Source: Neurospora tetrasperma FGSC 2508
Taxonomy: Eukaryota; Ascomycota; Sordariomycetes; Sordariales; Sordariaceae
Assembly (NCBI RefSeq): GCF_000213175.1
Contig: NW_009799100.1
Span: 1,015,992-1,079,991 of the forward strand
Length of the DNA stretch: 64,000 nucleotides
Direction of reading: 5' to 3'
The translations under genes were made by a program, and so were the position numbers. Shown here piece by piece: positions 1 through 11,850 of the stretch. The notes under the pieces were generated by a model. It had not been told where the DNA came from, made no database searches, and saw nothing but the letters and a program-made list of their open reading frames with translations. Each line of letters starts with the position of its first letter. Position 1 is the first letter of the stretch.

Positions 1-720
1 CGTAGATTTATTAAAAATAATTATATAATCTCTAAATATTAGTATCCGAATAGCCGTTCTAATTATTAAACCTAATTTCTTCCGGCCTAAGGTCGTCGCT
101 ATAGCCGTCTTCGTATCTTTATTTAAATAATTTATAAACTTAGCGGCAATAATTACTCCCTTAATAGTAAATTACCGTTCGAAATTAGAAGGGATAAGCT
201 TTTTAGTAGTAATAGTAGGTAATTATTAAAGGGTAATACTAATTTTATTCGGGATAATTTTTACTACAATATCGGCCTATTATTTTAGTACCTTCTAAAT
301 ACCTTTTTTAATTTCCTTTAAAATATCCTTTTTTAAATTATTAAAATCCTTTTTAATAATAAATTAATCGGTTTTAATTTTATTAACCTCGGGTCGTGTA
401 GACCTACTTTTTCCAACGTAAGCCTATATAAATTCGAGAAATCATTTTCGAGCCTAACGTTAATCCTTAATCGAAATAATATTATATTCTATAGATTTAT
501 TCGTTCTAGTAATAAACTTCTTTAATATTTTATTATCTTCTTCTATTTTATTTAAAGTCTTCGCAATAAGTACGGCTTTAAGGTCGTTATATACAGAAAC
601 TTCTGCGAGCGGGTTATAAACGCTGTTTTTGAGCCTAAAAGCACCGCCATTTATAGCCATCGGCAACGACGATATAACGCTATCGCTGCATTTATCGTAG
701 GACATCGTAAGGGACGTAAA
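1..720 (-). pseudogene. Decayed coding region, start of an unidentified protein, cut by window edge
   Basis: A minus-strand frame opens with ATG at 705 (MSYDKCSDSVISS...) and stays open for 81 codons to 460. It then continues in the same frame to base 1, broken by about ten stops. The translated part is rich in Lys, Ile, Asn and Glu, and a stretch near 540-300 looks like coiled coil (repeated EEDNK / DFNNLKKD patterns). Stops fall where Gln codons would be expected, which is the RIP signature. I recognise no catalytic motif. The composition could fit ORF1 of a LINE or a gag-like protein, but this is a guess. The 3' end lies outside the window. Confidence 0.35.
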
Positions 721-1699
721 CGACCCTCCTGAGTCGATTGCCGTTATCAGTTTTCGTTTTAGAGCACTCCTCGACCAGAAATCGGCGTTTCCGGTTTCGG
801 CGTCGTTTTTTAAGAAAAATATACTATTATTAATTATATTACTAAATATAATTTAAAAGTAGAAAAATAGTCCAAACCTTTTAAAAAAATTATTTAATAG
901 ATTGTACTCTATATTACTTCCGACAATTACGTCGTTTCTTTTATTGCAAAAATATTAAATCAATTTATTACTAAGCAAAATTAGTCTGCTTAAGAAATTA
1001 ATTATCTATTACTTAGCTTACCTTTAGAGTAAAGTACCTAAATTATCATTAATATAGATTACTATAATTTAAATAGATTCCTTAGACTGGGAGTACTTAT
1101 TAGATAAGGCTAGCAAATCTAGACTCGCACCTAGTACACCAAGTACTTATTTCGCCCCAATAACCTCGAAAATATTAATTACTTTAAGTAGCTTACTCGA
1201 TGCAATATTATCAATAATTAATATTTTAGAGGCCGGGTTAAGAACAGGGTATTAAACTACTACCCTATTTATAAATTCGAAGACGATAATTAGAATAAAG
1301 ACTAGTATAGAGTTAAGCTAATATTATATTATCCCTATTATACCTATATTAAATTATTTAATATTATAAACTAGGATAGAGTTCGGGAAGAGTTAGAGAC
1401 TTATTCTAATACATATTTAATTTATATAAAGGTCTATACTGTCATGGGGCTAGCGCCCTGGATTAAAGACTCGGCTTTGCTAAGTCTACCAAGCCGGGAC
1501 CGGCCCATATTAATAGAAATGCGAGCCTTCTAGTTAGTCGGATCCATATGTTTGCCTAACCCGTACGGTCTTAGCGCCCTGCTCAAAACCTTCTCTAGAC
1601 TACACCCTTCTAGTATAGTCTTCCTTTTACTCTCTCTGTTAAATATAGCATTTTAACTATTATACGACTGCTCGCTGTGCAATACTCTGACAGACCCGT
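721..1699. other. Unassigned stretch upstream of the helicase fossil
   Basis: From 721 to about 820 the composition is near normal, with a CGGCGTTTCCGGTTTCGGCGTCG-like direct repeat. From 830 to 1440 the DNA is RIP-like with short plus-strand frames in which I recognise no domain. From about 1440 to 1700 CpA and TpG are common again, so this part is little mutated. It may be the N-terminal part of the Helitron protein that follows, but I see no Rep motif. Confidence 0.3.
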
Positions 1700-3600
1700 T
1701 ACATATACTAGGAATTTGGATTACCCTCACAATTACTATAGTAGTATACCCGACAGCGAACCTAATAACAATCTCGGACCCCCTACCGAATAGGAAAGGC
1801 AGAGAGAACTATAATAAATCTTAATTAGAAATCTTCCTCATTATTAATAAATTGAAAATAACGGCGACTTCGGCATGCTCATTTACTACAATTAAGATAT
1901 TTTATATAACTGGTATAACCATCTAGGTTATTAAGATTTACTAGAATTACGATACGATTATTAAAAGAATATAAAAGTTAATAACCTACAATTAATAGCT
2001 AATATTCCCGCTCTTATATTGCAAACTATCTAGAATCTTAATATAGAATAAAAGGTTATATTTAACTAATTTATTCCTTATTATTAATCTATTTTCAACT
2101 ATAACAATAGTATTTGATAGCGTCTCTATATCCTACCTTTATTTCTATAGATTAATAGCCGCGGAAGTACTGGGAAGTCTTTTCTTATTAAAGCGTTATT
2201 ATTCAAATTCGACCAAATAACTACAATATATAATAAGACCTTACCAATTATTAAATATACTCTAATAAAGGTAGTAACTAATAGTATTAATAGCCAAACC
2301 TTATATTCTTTATTTAAATTCCCTATTACTCCCAAGAATATTAACCAAAACAATTTGGAAGTAATTATTATAGTACTAGAAAGTATTAATTTAACCTAAC
2401 CTTAATACTAACTATAGCCGTATCATTATTTTATCGTTAATGAAAAATCTATATTGGGACTTCGAATTCTCAGCTTTATTAATTAAAAACTATATTAAAC
2501 TTTCCCTAATTGCCAAAACCAATTATTTAATAGTAGAAGTATTTTTCTACTTAATAACTTTTATTACTCATCCCCAGTTAAATAGAAAGCGTTATTTTAT
2601 AATTAGTAAATCTTACCTACTATTAAGGCTATCGGTCGTATATATTACTATACCTTCAATAAAACTGTTGAATTATAGTTAGTTATACAACAATAGGGTA
2701 ATAATTAAGCTGGATTTAGGGCAGCGCATAAAGGACTATAAAGCAACCAGCCTATTCAATAATACTGGGAATTACTATATTCTCGAACGCAATTAAAACT
2801 ACTACTAAATAAGTAAATTAAATTTACTAATACTTTACGTATCTATCCTAAATGTAAAGACATTGCAATTTACAATATTTAATATATAAAAGCTTTAAAT
2901 TAACCCTATCTTATCCTCCCTACTAAATACGCCGGCCTTAATACTAAAGACGTAAATCCTACTAATATTAACAATCTACAACTCGAACTCCTATTAATAA
3001 TAAATAGTAGGGTTATACTTACTAAGAACCTTTAAACTAAAATTAATTTAATTAACGGTACTTTAAATACTATTTTTAATATTATATAGAATTCTAATCT
3101 TCCTAACCAAAATTATATTAACGAATAATATCCCTATAACAATTTATTTATTATATTCGTTAAATTCAACCAATATATCAGGCCTTCTTACTTCCCTAAC
3201 TAAAAAGACCAAAATTATTTCCGTAATATTATCCCTATCTTCCAAATTAAGCGAAAATTTAAGTCTTACCAAAATATATAATATACGAAAATACAATTTC
3301 CTTTAATTATTATATATACTATTACAATATATAAAGTACAAAGTTCTACCCTTAATATAGTTATATTAAATATTTCAAAGAGGGACTTTCAAATTAAATT
3401 TATATATGTAGTATATAATAGAATTAAGATTTTACAAAGCTTTATATTCGACACCCCTTTCGATTTAAGCGCTCTACGTACAATATTTAACCGTATATTT
3501 ATTATAAAAATAGCTAATAAAATAAGAAGAATACTAAAGAAACTCCCAGTCCCAAATATATAGGCAAATACCAATACTCCAACTACCCGGCATTACTACT
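1700..3600 (+). pseudogene. Helitron-type PIF1 helicase, RIP-degraded
   Basis: This is a decayed SF1B helicase of the PIF1 family, as carried at the C-terminal end of fungal Helitron Rep/Hel proteins, which unwind DNA during rolling-circle transposition. A Walker A motif is still readable as GSTGKSFLIKALL at 2163-2200. Downstream, about 2600-2900 resembles the central helicase region. At 3299-3367 the frame reads PLIIIYTITIYKVQSSTLN, matching the family motif PLxxAYAxTIHKxQGxTL, followed near 3400-3450 by a degraded Y/V-A-x-S-R segment. The last motif lies in a different frame from Walker A, so at least one indel is present besides many stops. I could not find the Rep (HUH) part or the CTRR/hairpin 3' end, so a stand-alone PIF1-like repeat is possible. 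PIF1 assignment is good; Helitron assignment is moderate. Confidence 0.65.
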
Positions 3601-4189
3601 TCCGGTCCAGCACTAGCTTACAAATATTATTTAAATAATATATATACTACTTTATAAATATATATATAATTATAATCAACTCTCTAAAGCGTACCTTCCT
3701 TTACATTTAATAGCATTTGTACTACTCCTTCCATCTTATTTCTTATATTATTAGGTAATATCTCTTTTCTCTCTCTCTCCGTCTCCCTCTCCCTCTCTCC
3801 CTCTCGCATTTAACTTTTTCTATCACTTTCATTAACCATCAACCATCACCCATCAACCATATCAATCATCTTCGAAGATAATAATCTATAATTCGAATAA
3901 CGTATTAATAATATATTGCAAGAAGAAGAAGAACGCTGCAATTTAATCGCTATTAAACGCTAACGTACTACTACTACTAAAGGTTGGATTAATACCAAAA
4001 TAGTATTGCCTACCAAAGATGAACTTCTTCGTAAAAAGAAGACTACGGCTACCCCCAGCCTTTTTTATCTTCCCATCCATTCAAAATAGTATATTACCCT
4101 TATTATCAACTACAATTCAAATTATTCTAACTCGGGATTTAGGTAGCTGGTTTCACTACCGGCTCAAAACCTCATAAAGTACCAAAATT

Positions 4190-4193
<4 letters not shown>
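3601..4193. other. Pyrimidine-rich tract and short coding-like tail before a poly(A)
   Basis: At 3763-3808 there is a CT-rich imperfect microsatellite (TCTCTCTCTC, CTCCCTCTCC). From about 3880 to 4190 a plus-strand frame gives a charged stretch (LQEEEERCNL..., then DELLRKKKTTATPS) that I cannot assign. The stretch ends directly in a 32-base poly(A). That arrangement would suit the 3' end of a retroposed transcript. No gene is called. Confidence 0.3.

Positions 4194-4225
<32 letters not shown>
4194..4225 (+). repeat. Poly(A) tract, 32 A
   Basis: A pure run of 32 A that abruptly ends a mixed sequence and is followed by unmutated DNA. It could be the 3' tail of a plus-strand LINE or retroposed copy, or a simple expansion. 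No target-site duplication was identified. Confidence 0.9.
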
Positions 4226-4227
<2 letters not shown>

Positions 4228-4553
4228 AAGTTCAGCTCGACTTATTCTATATACCCTAATTGAATACCTTATAGTATACCCTTTTTCAAAGCAACCGTCA
4301 ATGGTACCGAGAGATAGTACGTCTTACGGCGGTCTTACATCTCCTATTCCCCCGGACAACGGACACCCACAACGGACAAGATTGGAAGATAAGGAGGATC
4401 TAAGAGACGTTAGCAGTATATATCTGAGCGTTTATACGAAAAACCAATCACTAATAAGGAATTAAACGCACGAACTCTCTAGAACTTATACCAATAGCGG
4501 CTACGGACGTCTTACACAAACCGCTATACCACAGGCGTCCCCATAGTACCCCC
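4226..4553. other. Unmutated island between poly(A) and poly(G)
   Basis: This roughly 330-bp stretch has normal CpA/TpG content and a more balanced base composition than its surroundings. It has no long frame on either strand and no repeat partner that I could see in the window. It is bounded exactly by the two longest homopolymers here. Confidence 0.5.
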
Positions 4554-4573
4554 GGGGGGGGGGGGGGGGGGGG
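4554..4573 (+). repeat. Poly(G) tract, 20 G, preceded by five C
   Basis: CCCCC at 4549-4553 runs straight into 20 G. Such tracts are rare, can form quadruplex or hairpin structures, and are common points of sequencing or assembly error. Confidence 0.9.
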
Positions 4574-4593
4574 CTAATAATAGTAAATATTAT

Positions 4594-4860
4594 TAGAGTA
4601 AACTATATATAGTGATTGGAGGGTTTTGGGCGTATTTGCGAGGTGCAACTGAGTTTATAAATATGATAATAGAAATCCCACGACAAGAGTCAGATCTGGT
4701 GATGCTTTGGCTGGTGTTGTGCCCTTGAGTTAGGATTGGGTGCCAAAAACCTTTGCGTACTTCCCGGCTTGGCATTTCTTGGCAGGTGGATCCAAAGCAC
4801 GCTTCAATATACACCGGGCATTGCTTGAGCAGGATCCAGCATCGCACCGGTGTCTGAAAA
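4594..4860. other. Non-RIP island, unassigned, with an 84-codon minus-strand frame
   Basis: About 260 bp of near-normal composition in RIP-like surroundings. A minus-strand frame runs 4847-4593 (MRCWILLKQCPVY...), Cys-containing and without a recognisable domain, signal peptide or membrane segment. It could be a captured host fragment, a fragment of a young element, or a chance frame. At 4574-4598 there is a short inverted repeat (CTAATAAT...ATTATTAG). Confidence 0.3.
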
Positions 4861-5399
4861 CTATTTTAGAGTATATTTAGTCGGTTTAAACCTAATACTA
4901 GTAGTCCCGGGCAAGAGGTCGCGCAAGTTCGCGCTCGGTCCCGAAGGCTACTAAATATATTAGGAAATTGCGTTCAATTGTATATACGAACCTACAATTA
5001 GTGCCCTAAATTATACGGATTACTCTACGGACCTACTATAATTATTTACCCCCGCCCCAATCCTACTACGCCCTACGCTACCCCCTATATTACCCGCCTA
5101 CGCTACTACCGCCTAATTAGCGCTTAACGTACAGCCTATTCTAATTCCGGTATTCTACCGCTACCCGGCACCCGCACTCCCGGTATTACATTGCACCGCC
5201 CGGTATTTCCGCCATCCGTATTTCCGGCGGCCGGTATAGTACGCTAGTAATAGAATACAATATACGTAATATATTGTATAGAATGTATTGCGATAGCAAT
5301 TATTTATTTATAGAAATATTATAGTCAATTTAAAAGTACGATAAAGTTATTAAATATATTTACGCCGTACGGCGATTATATTTATAGTACCTAACTACC

Positions 5400-8300
5400 G
5401 TAGGTATTATAGTAAATATTATCATCGCTTATTAGAAGTCGACCCCTAGTACTATATTTATATTAGCCGTATCAAAGCTATGAGGAAGAATTTTACTTCT
5501 AGTATCTACGAATATACTAGCGAAATTACCTTAATTATTAACGAATACATACACATTAATCATATAAATAAAGATTTTTCTAATATTAGAATATATTACC
5601 AAATCGGTTGATAAATAATTTTCGAGAGGTACAAATTAATTATTCGATTCGATAAGGAACTCTAGATTCTTTAATATTAAGTGGGCTAATTTACTCCCAT
5701 TATTATTAATTACTTTAATAGGGATATTTTAATAACCTTAGTCTACTAATATATAGGGGTACTAAGAAGAAGGAGAAAAAACTATTTAGGAAATACACGA
5801 TTGAGCCAGAAATCGACTGGAAAAGTGGCCATTTTCTTGTACGTCGTATTCTAAACCAAATCCTCAAAAATAACCCTGATAGTTTCCAAATCGTTTCCGA
5901 AATCGAAGGAGCATACAAAAAGTTCAAAATCCATCCCCTCGCATTTACACTACCCATTCGAACCTTCCTAAAAATTAAAGAATTTAGTCCACTACATTCG
6001 AAGAATATTAAGACAAAATTAATAACCTAAGTCTTAATATAGTCAACTGCCTAATCCTTACCTTTATTGATAGTTTTAATATATACTATAATATATATAG
6101 ATCCATTATAGGGGTCTACCAATTACTAATTAGCTTACTATATAATACCCAAGCCCGAAATATTAATATCTTTCCTATTATCCTAAATCTACATATATCG
6201 AATTTCAACAATATAATCAAAGCATTAGGGTACTTAATACCATTAAATAAAGGCACAGTTATAATATAAATAGAAGGAAGGCTGATACTAGTATTAATAT
6301 TCACCTTATATTATACTAGTAGTATATTGTAATAAAATTAAAATACTAGTATAATAGGTATAAATAGTCAAAAGTCTTACCGCTTCTACTTTATTAGTCC
6401 GGATTACATTATCAACTAATAGAATATTTTAACTAATTCTATATTCAACCCCGAAATCAAACGGTATTATTACTAATATTTACAAATAAGGCAAAATATC
6501 AATATCAACCTTACAACTAAAGGCAATTAAATAAAATATAAAATTCAATAGGGAATTAGCTTAATTCGACCGGCCTTATTTAATTCAACCCCAACATTAG
6601 ACATTATTTTAATTAGGGTTCCCGATCCAGCACATTCTAAATATAAGAATATTATAGCCGAAACACACGAAATATTATTAGAAGTATTCTTAACAGTAAG
6701 AATAAAGACTAAATATAGTCTTACTATTCGAAATAGCCATTTCTATCTAGGTAAACTGCCCTCCCTTCCCTAATTTCGTACTTTAAAAGCTATACCTTAA
6801 CCGACTATACAAAATAATCTATTATAGCACTTCTATTATTTGCAACCTAATTTTATAAAAACTATATTGAGAAGTATATATAGGAAGTTTGGAAATCTAT
6901 TATCTAGCCTAATTATGGAGACGGGGATAGGGACGGGGACAGCAATAGCGAAAACGAATAAATAATATATATAGTAGACCTTATATTAGTTAATACATTT
7001 ACTAAAACACTAGCGGCTATAGCTCAAAGTAATAATATATTATTAAATACTCGAAATATACAATTTATATATAACAATATAGAAGTATATATCTTAGGTC
7101 CTAGAAATTAGTACACTAAACTATATAATACAATAATAGAAGCGACTACTAATAATCCGAGGGTAAGAAATAACCTATATAAATTTCGTACTCGGCCAAA
7201 TTAACCTTTACCTTTACAAATATTATTTCAACGATCTGTAATATCAATTATAAGTATAATAATAAGTAGCCTCAATAAAGTAAATAATAACATAAATAGG
7301 AATAATATTATAATTCAAGACGAGGAAAGAGGAATAGTAGCCGAAGCCGCTATAGAGGCGACTACAATACTAAAACAGGCTAAGAAATATATTAAAAAGG
7401 TATTACAACCAAATATATATATAAATATATATTATAGTAAGCTTTATTAATAATATAGACTACCTAATTTATTAAATATACTAGCGGAGGAAAAGTATTA
7501 CAAGTAAATAAAATCTATACTTACCCCTAAATCCAAATCTTAACGCACGCTAAACACAAGCACAACGGCAAAGCAACCTATAATATATACCCTCTAGTAC
7601 CACACAACACAAGCACACAAAACCAGCGCCAGGATCATACCGATATTATTAATTAATTAACAATTCGATGAACAATTCAAAAAGATAGTAAAAACGATTA
7701 ATAATAAAGACGTCGACAAATAAATCCTTGAGTAAAAGCGTATTATCTACACTATTCAATTTACCCTACTAAATTTATTCGCTACTAAGGATATAGAATT
7801 AACCGACTAAATCAAGCACATTATCCGGAATACCCCTAATCTATTTAACAGCCTATTCTATAAAAACGAATAATAGCCTAATGTAAAAAAAAGGAAGTAA
7901 ATCGAAGAATCGGAGTTTAATATCCCAAACTCTACCAACAATACGCACATTCGGCCTACTATTATCGGCAAATTAATAAATATACAACGAATTTACCACC
8001 TAATTACTAAATTTTACTTACCTCTTTCCGCTATATTAATATCTAATTAATTTCACCGTACCCTATTTAGAGTATACAAATTGGACTATAGTCTACGGAT
8101 CTTACAATTTACTACTAGTAATTTACAATATAGTAAGAAAATATTATTTACCAATAGGTATATTCCCTATATTTGCCTATGCCTATATCCATACTTATAT
8201 CTATCTATATCTATCTATACTTATACCTATACTAAAACACCGAACTCTCCGAGCACCAATTACTAAGTAAATACAATGGACTACTAACGGCATTTATAAA

Positions 8301-9060
8301 TAATCTAATATATCATTCTAGGAGCCTAACCGAAGTACTATAAGTATATATTCAATATAACGTACGTATATAGTATATATAGAATTAGTATACATTAATA
8401 TAATTATATTACTCTATTACCCCCTACGAATGCGCCTAATTATTAATATTACTAAATAATTACCCAAAAATACGCCTAAACTCCTTTTTTCGACCCGAGA
8501 TCGGGGAATATAATTAACACAGATCAATATCTAGCTCGTATTAATAGCCTTCGACATTATACCTTCGGTATTAATAACTATATTAAAGATTACCGCCCCG
8601 GCCCCGGCCCCGGCGCCCCCAGCCTTGGCGACGATAATATCGGCCGTATTGATTATATTTTTATATATAAGTAAAAGAAGTATAATAAACGCCGTATTTC
8701 TCTTATACCAACCAGAATCAAGCCTATTGATTATATTAATTATATACCTGAATTATAATTTATTAAAGAGGGTAAGCCTCTAATTATTAGTTTGCTAGCT
8801 TTATTTACTAATAGGGTATATATTGTAGATATCTCGAAAGTCCATTAATATAGTTATAGCTATTAACTACAATTAGTCTAAATAAATTAGGATATTATAC
8901 AAATATAATAGTAGTATATGTTTCGCTAAGCATCCTCCTACCTCCTATAATATACTAATGTTTTCTAATCTAATTCGTTTGAATAATCTTATTAGTATAG
9001 GGATTCGTGGTATATTCAAGTTATTATCTATCTTCTACCTTCGGTAGTAGTATATTAATT
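5400..9060 (+). pseudogene. Plavaka-like transposase, copy A, RIP-degraded
   Basis: Reading plus-strand frames gives segments shared with copies B (20.8-25.1 kb), C (61.5-64 kb) and D (9.99-11.5 kb, minus). These include a segment near 6110-6330 (IYRSIIGVYQLL, then INIFPIILNLHISNF, then LQQNQNTSIIG), a repeat-rich acidic stretch near 6915-6960 (GDGDRDGDSNS), and a C-terminal segment near 8635-8720 (GRIDYIFIYKQKKYNKRRIF). In fungal Plavaka-type proteins I recall a matching core: YRS-x-G-x-Y-x2-P, then N-x-F-x-I-T-L-GPHG, then GDMPQQ. The family name rests on that memory and should be searched. There are many in-frame stops, mostly TAA/TAG at expected Gln positions. The catalytic residues cannot be assigned reliably. 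Confidence 0.5.
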
Positions 9061-9164
9061 AATACTAATGCTACGTAGTATCTAGTATTGATAATTAATA
9101 TAGTAATCCAAATTGTCCATTTAACTACTATAGGTATCTTTAATACTGTAATATCCTAATCGAT

Positions 9165-9395
9165 TAATAGCATTTATATATAAAATTACCCCCAAATAGA
9201 TTAATAACACAAATATTAAAGCAAGTATTATATACTATCTACAATCTATATACAAAATTACACCTAAAGGAATTAACTATATTCGTAAGTATTATATCTA
9301 CTACCAATCTATATACAAAATTACCCTTAAGCGCAATAATAATATTCGCAAACCCGTATAATATCGAACTAATCTGTATATAAATTACCCCTAAC
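9165..9395 (+). repeat. Four tandem units of about 67 bp, subterminal repeats of copy A
   Basis: The core ATCTATATACAAAATTACCC recurs near 9171, 9243, 9310 and 9372 with 62-72 bp spacing and diverged linkers that share TATATTCGTAAG-like words. Position at the 3' side of the transposase suggests subterminal transposase-binding repeats, as in CACTA elements. Confidence 0.65.
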
Positions 9396-9472
9396 TCAAT
9401 TGAATATATTCCTAAGCATTGTATTAAGCGCATTGCTACTATATAAATTCAATCCTCAATTGTACCCGTTAT

Positions 9473-9990
9473 TCAATTGTATTTACGTACAATTAGCGCC
9501 GGGAGCCGGGTGTTGGGTATTGGGTGCTGGGCTAGGCCGTACGCTAGTGCCGGGTACAACCGGGTATAGGCGGCAACTAGACTGGACCGTGCGCGGGGTG
9601 GACGGCAGGCAGGCAGGCGGGCGGTAGTACTCGTCAGGTCTTCAAAATCGACCGTCTGACTAGTGGCTCGCCCACTAGTCAGACGGTCAATTTTGAAGAC
9701 CTCACGAGTAGGTAGATCCGTAGATAAATGCACGTTGATCGCGACTTCCGTTCTGTAATATACAGCCATCTGCAGGTGAATGCATCTTCCCAGACCTAGA
9801 CCAACCAGAATCCAGGATTCCTGCTTCCAAATGCAATTTATTGTATCTAAGCAATTTACTATAACTATTCATTTACTGTACAAAGCTACAGACGATTGAT
9901 AGACTATAAGTTCATCTGGTATTGTCGCGACTGAAACTTACAGTCTGCAGACGGTAAGTGGATAGTAAGTCGCAGGGGGGGCCCGCAGGT
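9473..9990. other. Non-RIP island joining two Plavaka-like copies
   Basis: GC-richer DNA with normal CpA/TpG. It begins with G-rich words (GCCGGGAGCCGGGTGTTGGG), includes a GGCAGGCAGGCAGGCGG microrepeat at 9603-9620, and contains the long palindrome annotated separately. From 9830 to 9975 it carries several TTTAC / ACGGTAAG words (AAGCAATTTACT, CATTTACTGT, CAGACGGTAAG). Short frames on both strands here look like chance frames. Confidence 0.55.
9628..9710. repeat. Near-perfect palindrome, 39-bp arms, 5-base loop
   Basis: The left arm 9628-9666 (TACTCGTCAGGTCTTCAAAA...) and right arm 9672-9710 are inverted copies matching at 37 of 39 positions, separated by CTCGC. As RNA or single-stranded DNA it would form a very stable hairpin. 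The near-identity of the arms implies it is young or kept equal by gene conversion. Confidence 0.9.
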
Positions 9991-11520
9991 AAGTAGTAGA
10001 TTTAGGTTATCCAGAATATTTCTATTAAAATAATTAATAATAATAAGCGCAAACTAGTTAGCCCAATATTAAAGAATCTAGAATTCCTCATCGAATCGAA
10101 TAATTAATTCGTACCTTCCGAAAATTATTTACTAACCAATCTAGTAATATACTCTGATACCTAGAAAATTTTTATTTATATAATTAATATATAAACATTC
10201 ATTAAGAACCAAAGTAATTTCGCCAGTATATTTATAAACGTCAGAAGTAAAATTTTTACCTACCATTTTAATATAGCTAATATAAATATAATATTATAGG
10301 TCGTCTTCTAGCAAGCGACAATAGTTTTTAAGTATATCGGACTCGGACTCATTGTAATAGTAGAAGTAAATAAAGTTTAATAGAAAGATAGCTTTATTAT
10401 TATTATTGGAATTATTAATAAAATACGTATATTAGCCAAAAGTATTATAAATTAATAATGATTAATACAGCAAATAAAATAATTCTATTGGGTTATTAAC
10501 AAAATATACTATACCTTTGTACATCGTTGCAACGGTATCCGAATTAAGAAAGGCTTAGAAAAGGGAATATAAATCTATAAAATGTAAGGGTCCCAAGATT
10601 GTTGTTGATTAATTGGAGTTATGTTAACTACCCGAATTACCTTTAACTTATTATTTTTTCTAATTGGCTGATTTAGTCTTCATCCTTAGAATTTGCAATA
10701 GAACCTTAGCTATACGTATATCGAATAATAATAATTGTTTAGCCGTATAATTCTTCAAAGTTTTTACCTATTTTAGTAGATACTAGATATTGATAATAAA
10801 TCTACCGTCTTAGCTACGTAATATATCTAAAATTTCAATCTATACTTTATACTACTATTACGAACGCTTATTAATAACAACATATAAACCAAAGGCCAAC
10901 TGAAAATCCGTCAAATATTTATACTAACTATAATAATAATGAATCAATTCTAAAGTGTCAGAAATAAGGCTACGTACCGTAGTACTTTAAGGAATACCTG
11001 CTCCCAATAGTTCTTATCCTTAGTCGGCTTATTCGGCCACCCAATTATTTATAAAATCTTCCTCGAATATACAAATCTCTAATTCTTTATCAAAATTGGA
11101 TTTATTATATTCAATATAAAAACGTAATTATTCTTCGTTAAATCTAATGGTTTAATATATCATCGGTATTATTTATTATATTCTCAAACCTATATTAGTT
11201 ATTTATAAGGTCCATACCCTTGTAAATATTATCTTAATCGACAACGCTTATTATAATCAATAATATAGTTAGGCACGTTAGGGGTATATTAAATTTAATT
11301 CACCTTCGTTATTACCCTCGTTATTACCCTTGCTGTCACCCTTGTTATCACCCTCGCCATTACCCTCGCCGTTACCCTAATCGTTAATATCCTCCCAATT
11401 ATTAACATCGTCGTTATATACCACACCTACATCAAATATAACCGTATTATCATCACTATAATTAAATAAAGGGATAGAACCTAGTGATTTTAATTTCAAA
11501 TATTGAGGTAGGTTAGATTA
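9990..11520 (-). pseudogene. Plavaka-like transposase, copy D, N-terminal part only
   Basis: On the minus strand, about 10,600-10,400 reads LHFIDLYSLFQAFLNSD, then MYKGIVYFVNNPIELFY, matching the same region of copies B (LYFID... MYKGIAYFINNLIEL, about 21,050-21,160) and C (about 62,580-62,690). The DNA at 10,250-9,990 matches 5,490-5,740 of copy A in inverted orientation. Upstream, an acidic Gly/Asn/Glu repeat (11,378-11,301) and a region near 11,170-10,870 precede it, as in the family N-terminus. The copy stops abruptly at about 9,990 against the unmutated island, so the catalytic part is missing. RIP-type stops are frequent. Confidence 0.5.
11301..11378 (-). repeat. 12-bp minisatellite encoding an acidic Gly/Asn repeat
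   Basis: Six to seven units of ACCCTCGTTATT with variants (ACCCTTGCTGTC, ACCCTCGCCATT). Read on the minus strand this gives GNGEGNGEGDNKGDSKGNNE, in the frame direction of copy D, so it is probably a low-complexity linker of that transposase. Confidence 0.75.
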
Positions 11521-11717
11521 TTATTAATAATATAGATAGATTTTAGGGAAGGGTATATATTTATTAAAGCCGGCTCTAAATAGTATTAGTTTTTGAAAAA
11601 AACGTTCTACTCATAATAGGTTATCATTTTTAATTACTTTAATCCTACGTTTAAATATAGTTTGAATTACCTAAATTCAGTAGGGTAGTTAAATATAAAT
11701 TTAAAAATAATATTCAA

Positions 11718-11850
11718 TAAAGTCTATTATAAAAGAGAAAACCTATTACAAAGGAGAAAACCTATTATAAATGACGAAGTCTATTACAAAGAGGAGAATC
11801 TTGTAGAGAGAAAGTCTATTACAAAGGGTAGAGTCTACTAAAAGGGTATA
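11718..11850. repeat. Minisatellite, about 19-bp unit
   Basis: Imperfect tandem units of the type AAGTCTATTACAAAGGAGAA / AACCTATTATAAA repeat about seven times. No coding meaning is apparent. Confidence 0.7.

Larger units (their letters stand above)
4970..9480 (+). mobile_element. Plavaka/CACTA-like DNA transposon, copy A
   Basis: A decayed transposon whose ends are marked by a shared motif: TTCAATTGTAT..TACG..TACAATTAG at about 4972-5005 and again at about 9470-9500. Just inside the left end (5035-5245) lies a subterminal zone rich in CCGGTATT and ACCGC words. Its inverted counterpart occurs at the 3' end of copy B (25,190-25,340). The right end carries four copies of a roughly 67-bp repeat (9171-9393). 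The transposase body reads on the plus strand. Exact termini and target duplication were not resolved. Confidence 0.5.

Noticed and set aside
2440-2682. 80-codon plus-strand frame
   Set aside because: It is in a different phase from the PIF1 helicase segments and has no motif; a shadow.
4593-4847. 84-codon minus-strand frame as a real small gene
   Set aside because: No domain, no transcript-like signals, and the island is bounded by homopolymers; kept only as an unassigned island.
9473-9769. 98-codon minus-strand frame across the palindrome
   Set aside because: It spans the palindrome and a simple GGCAGGCAGG repeat; the frame follows from base composition, not coding selection.
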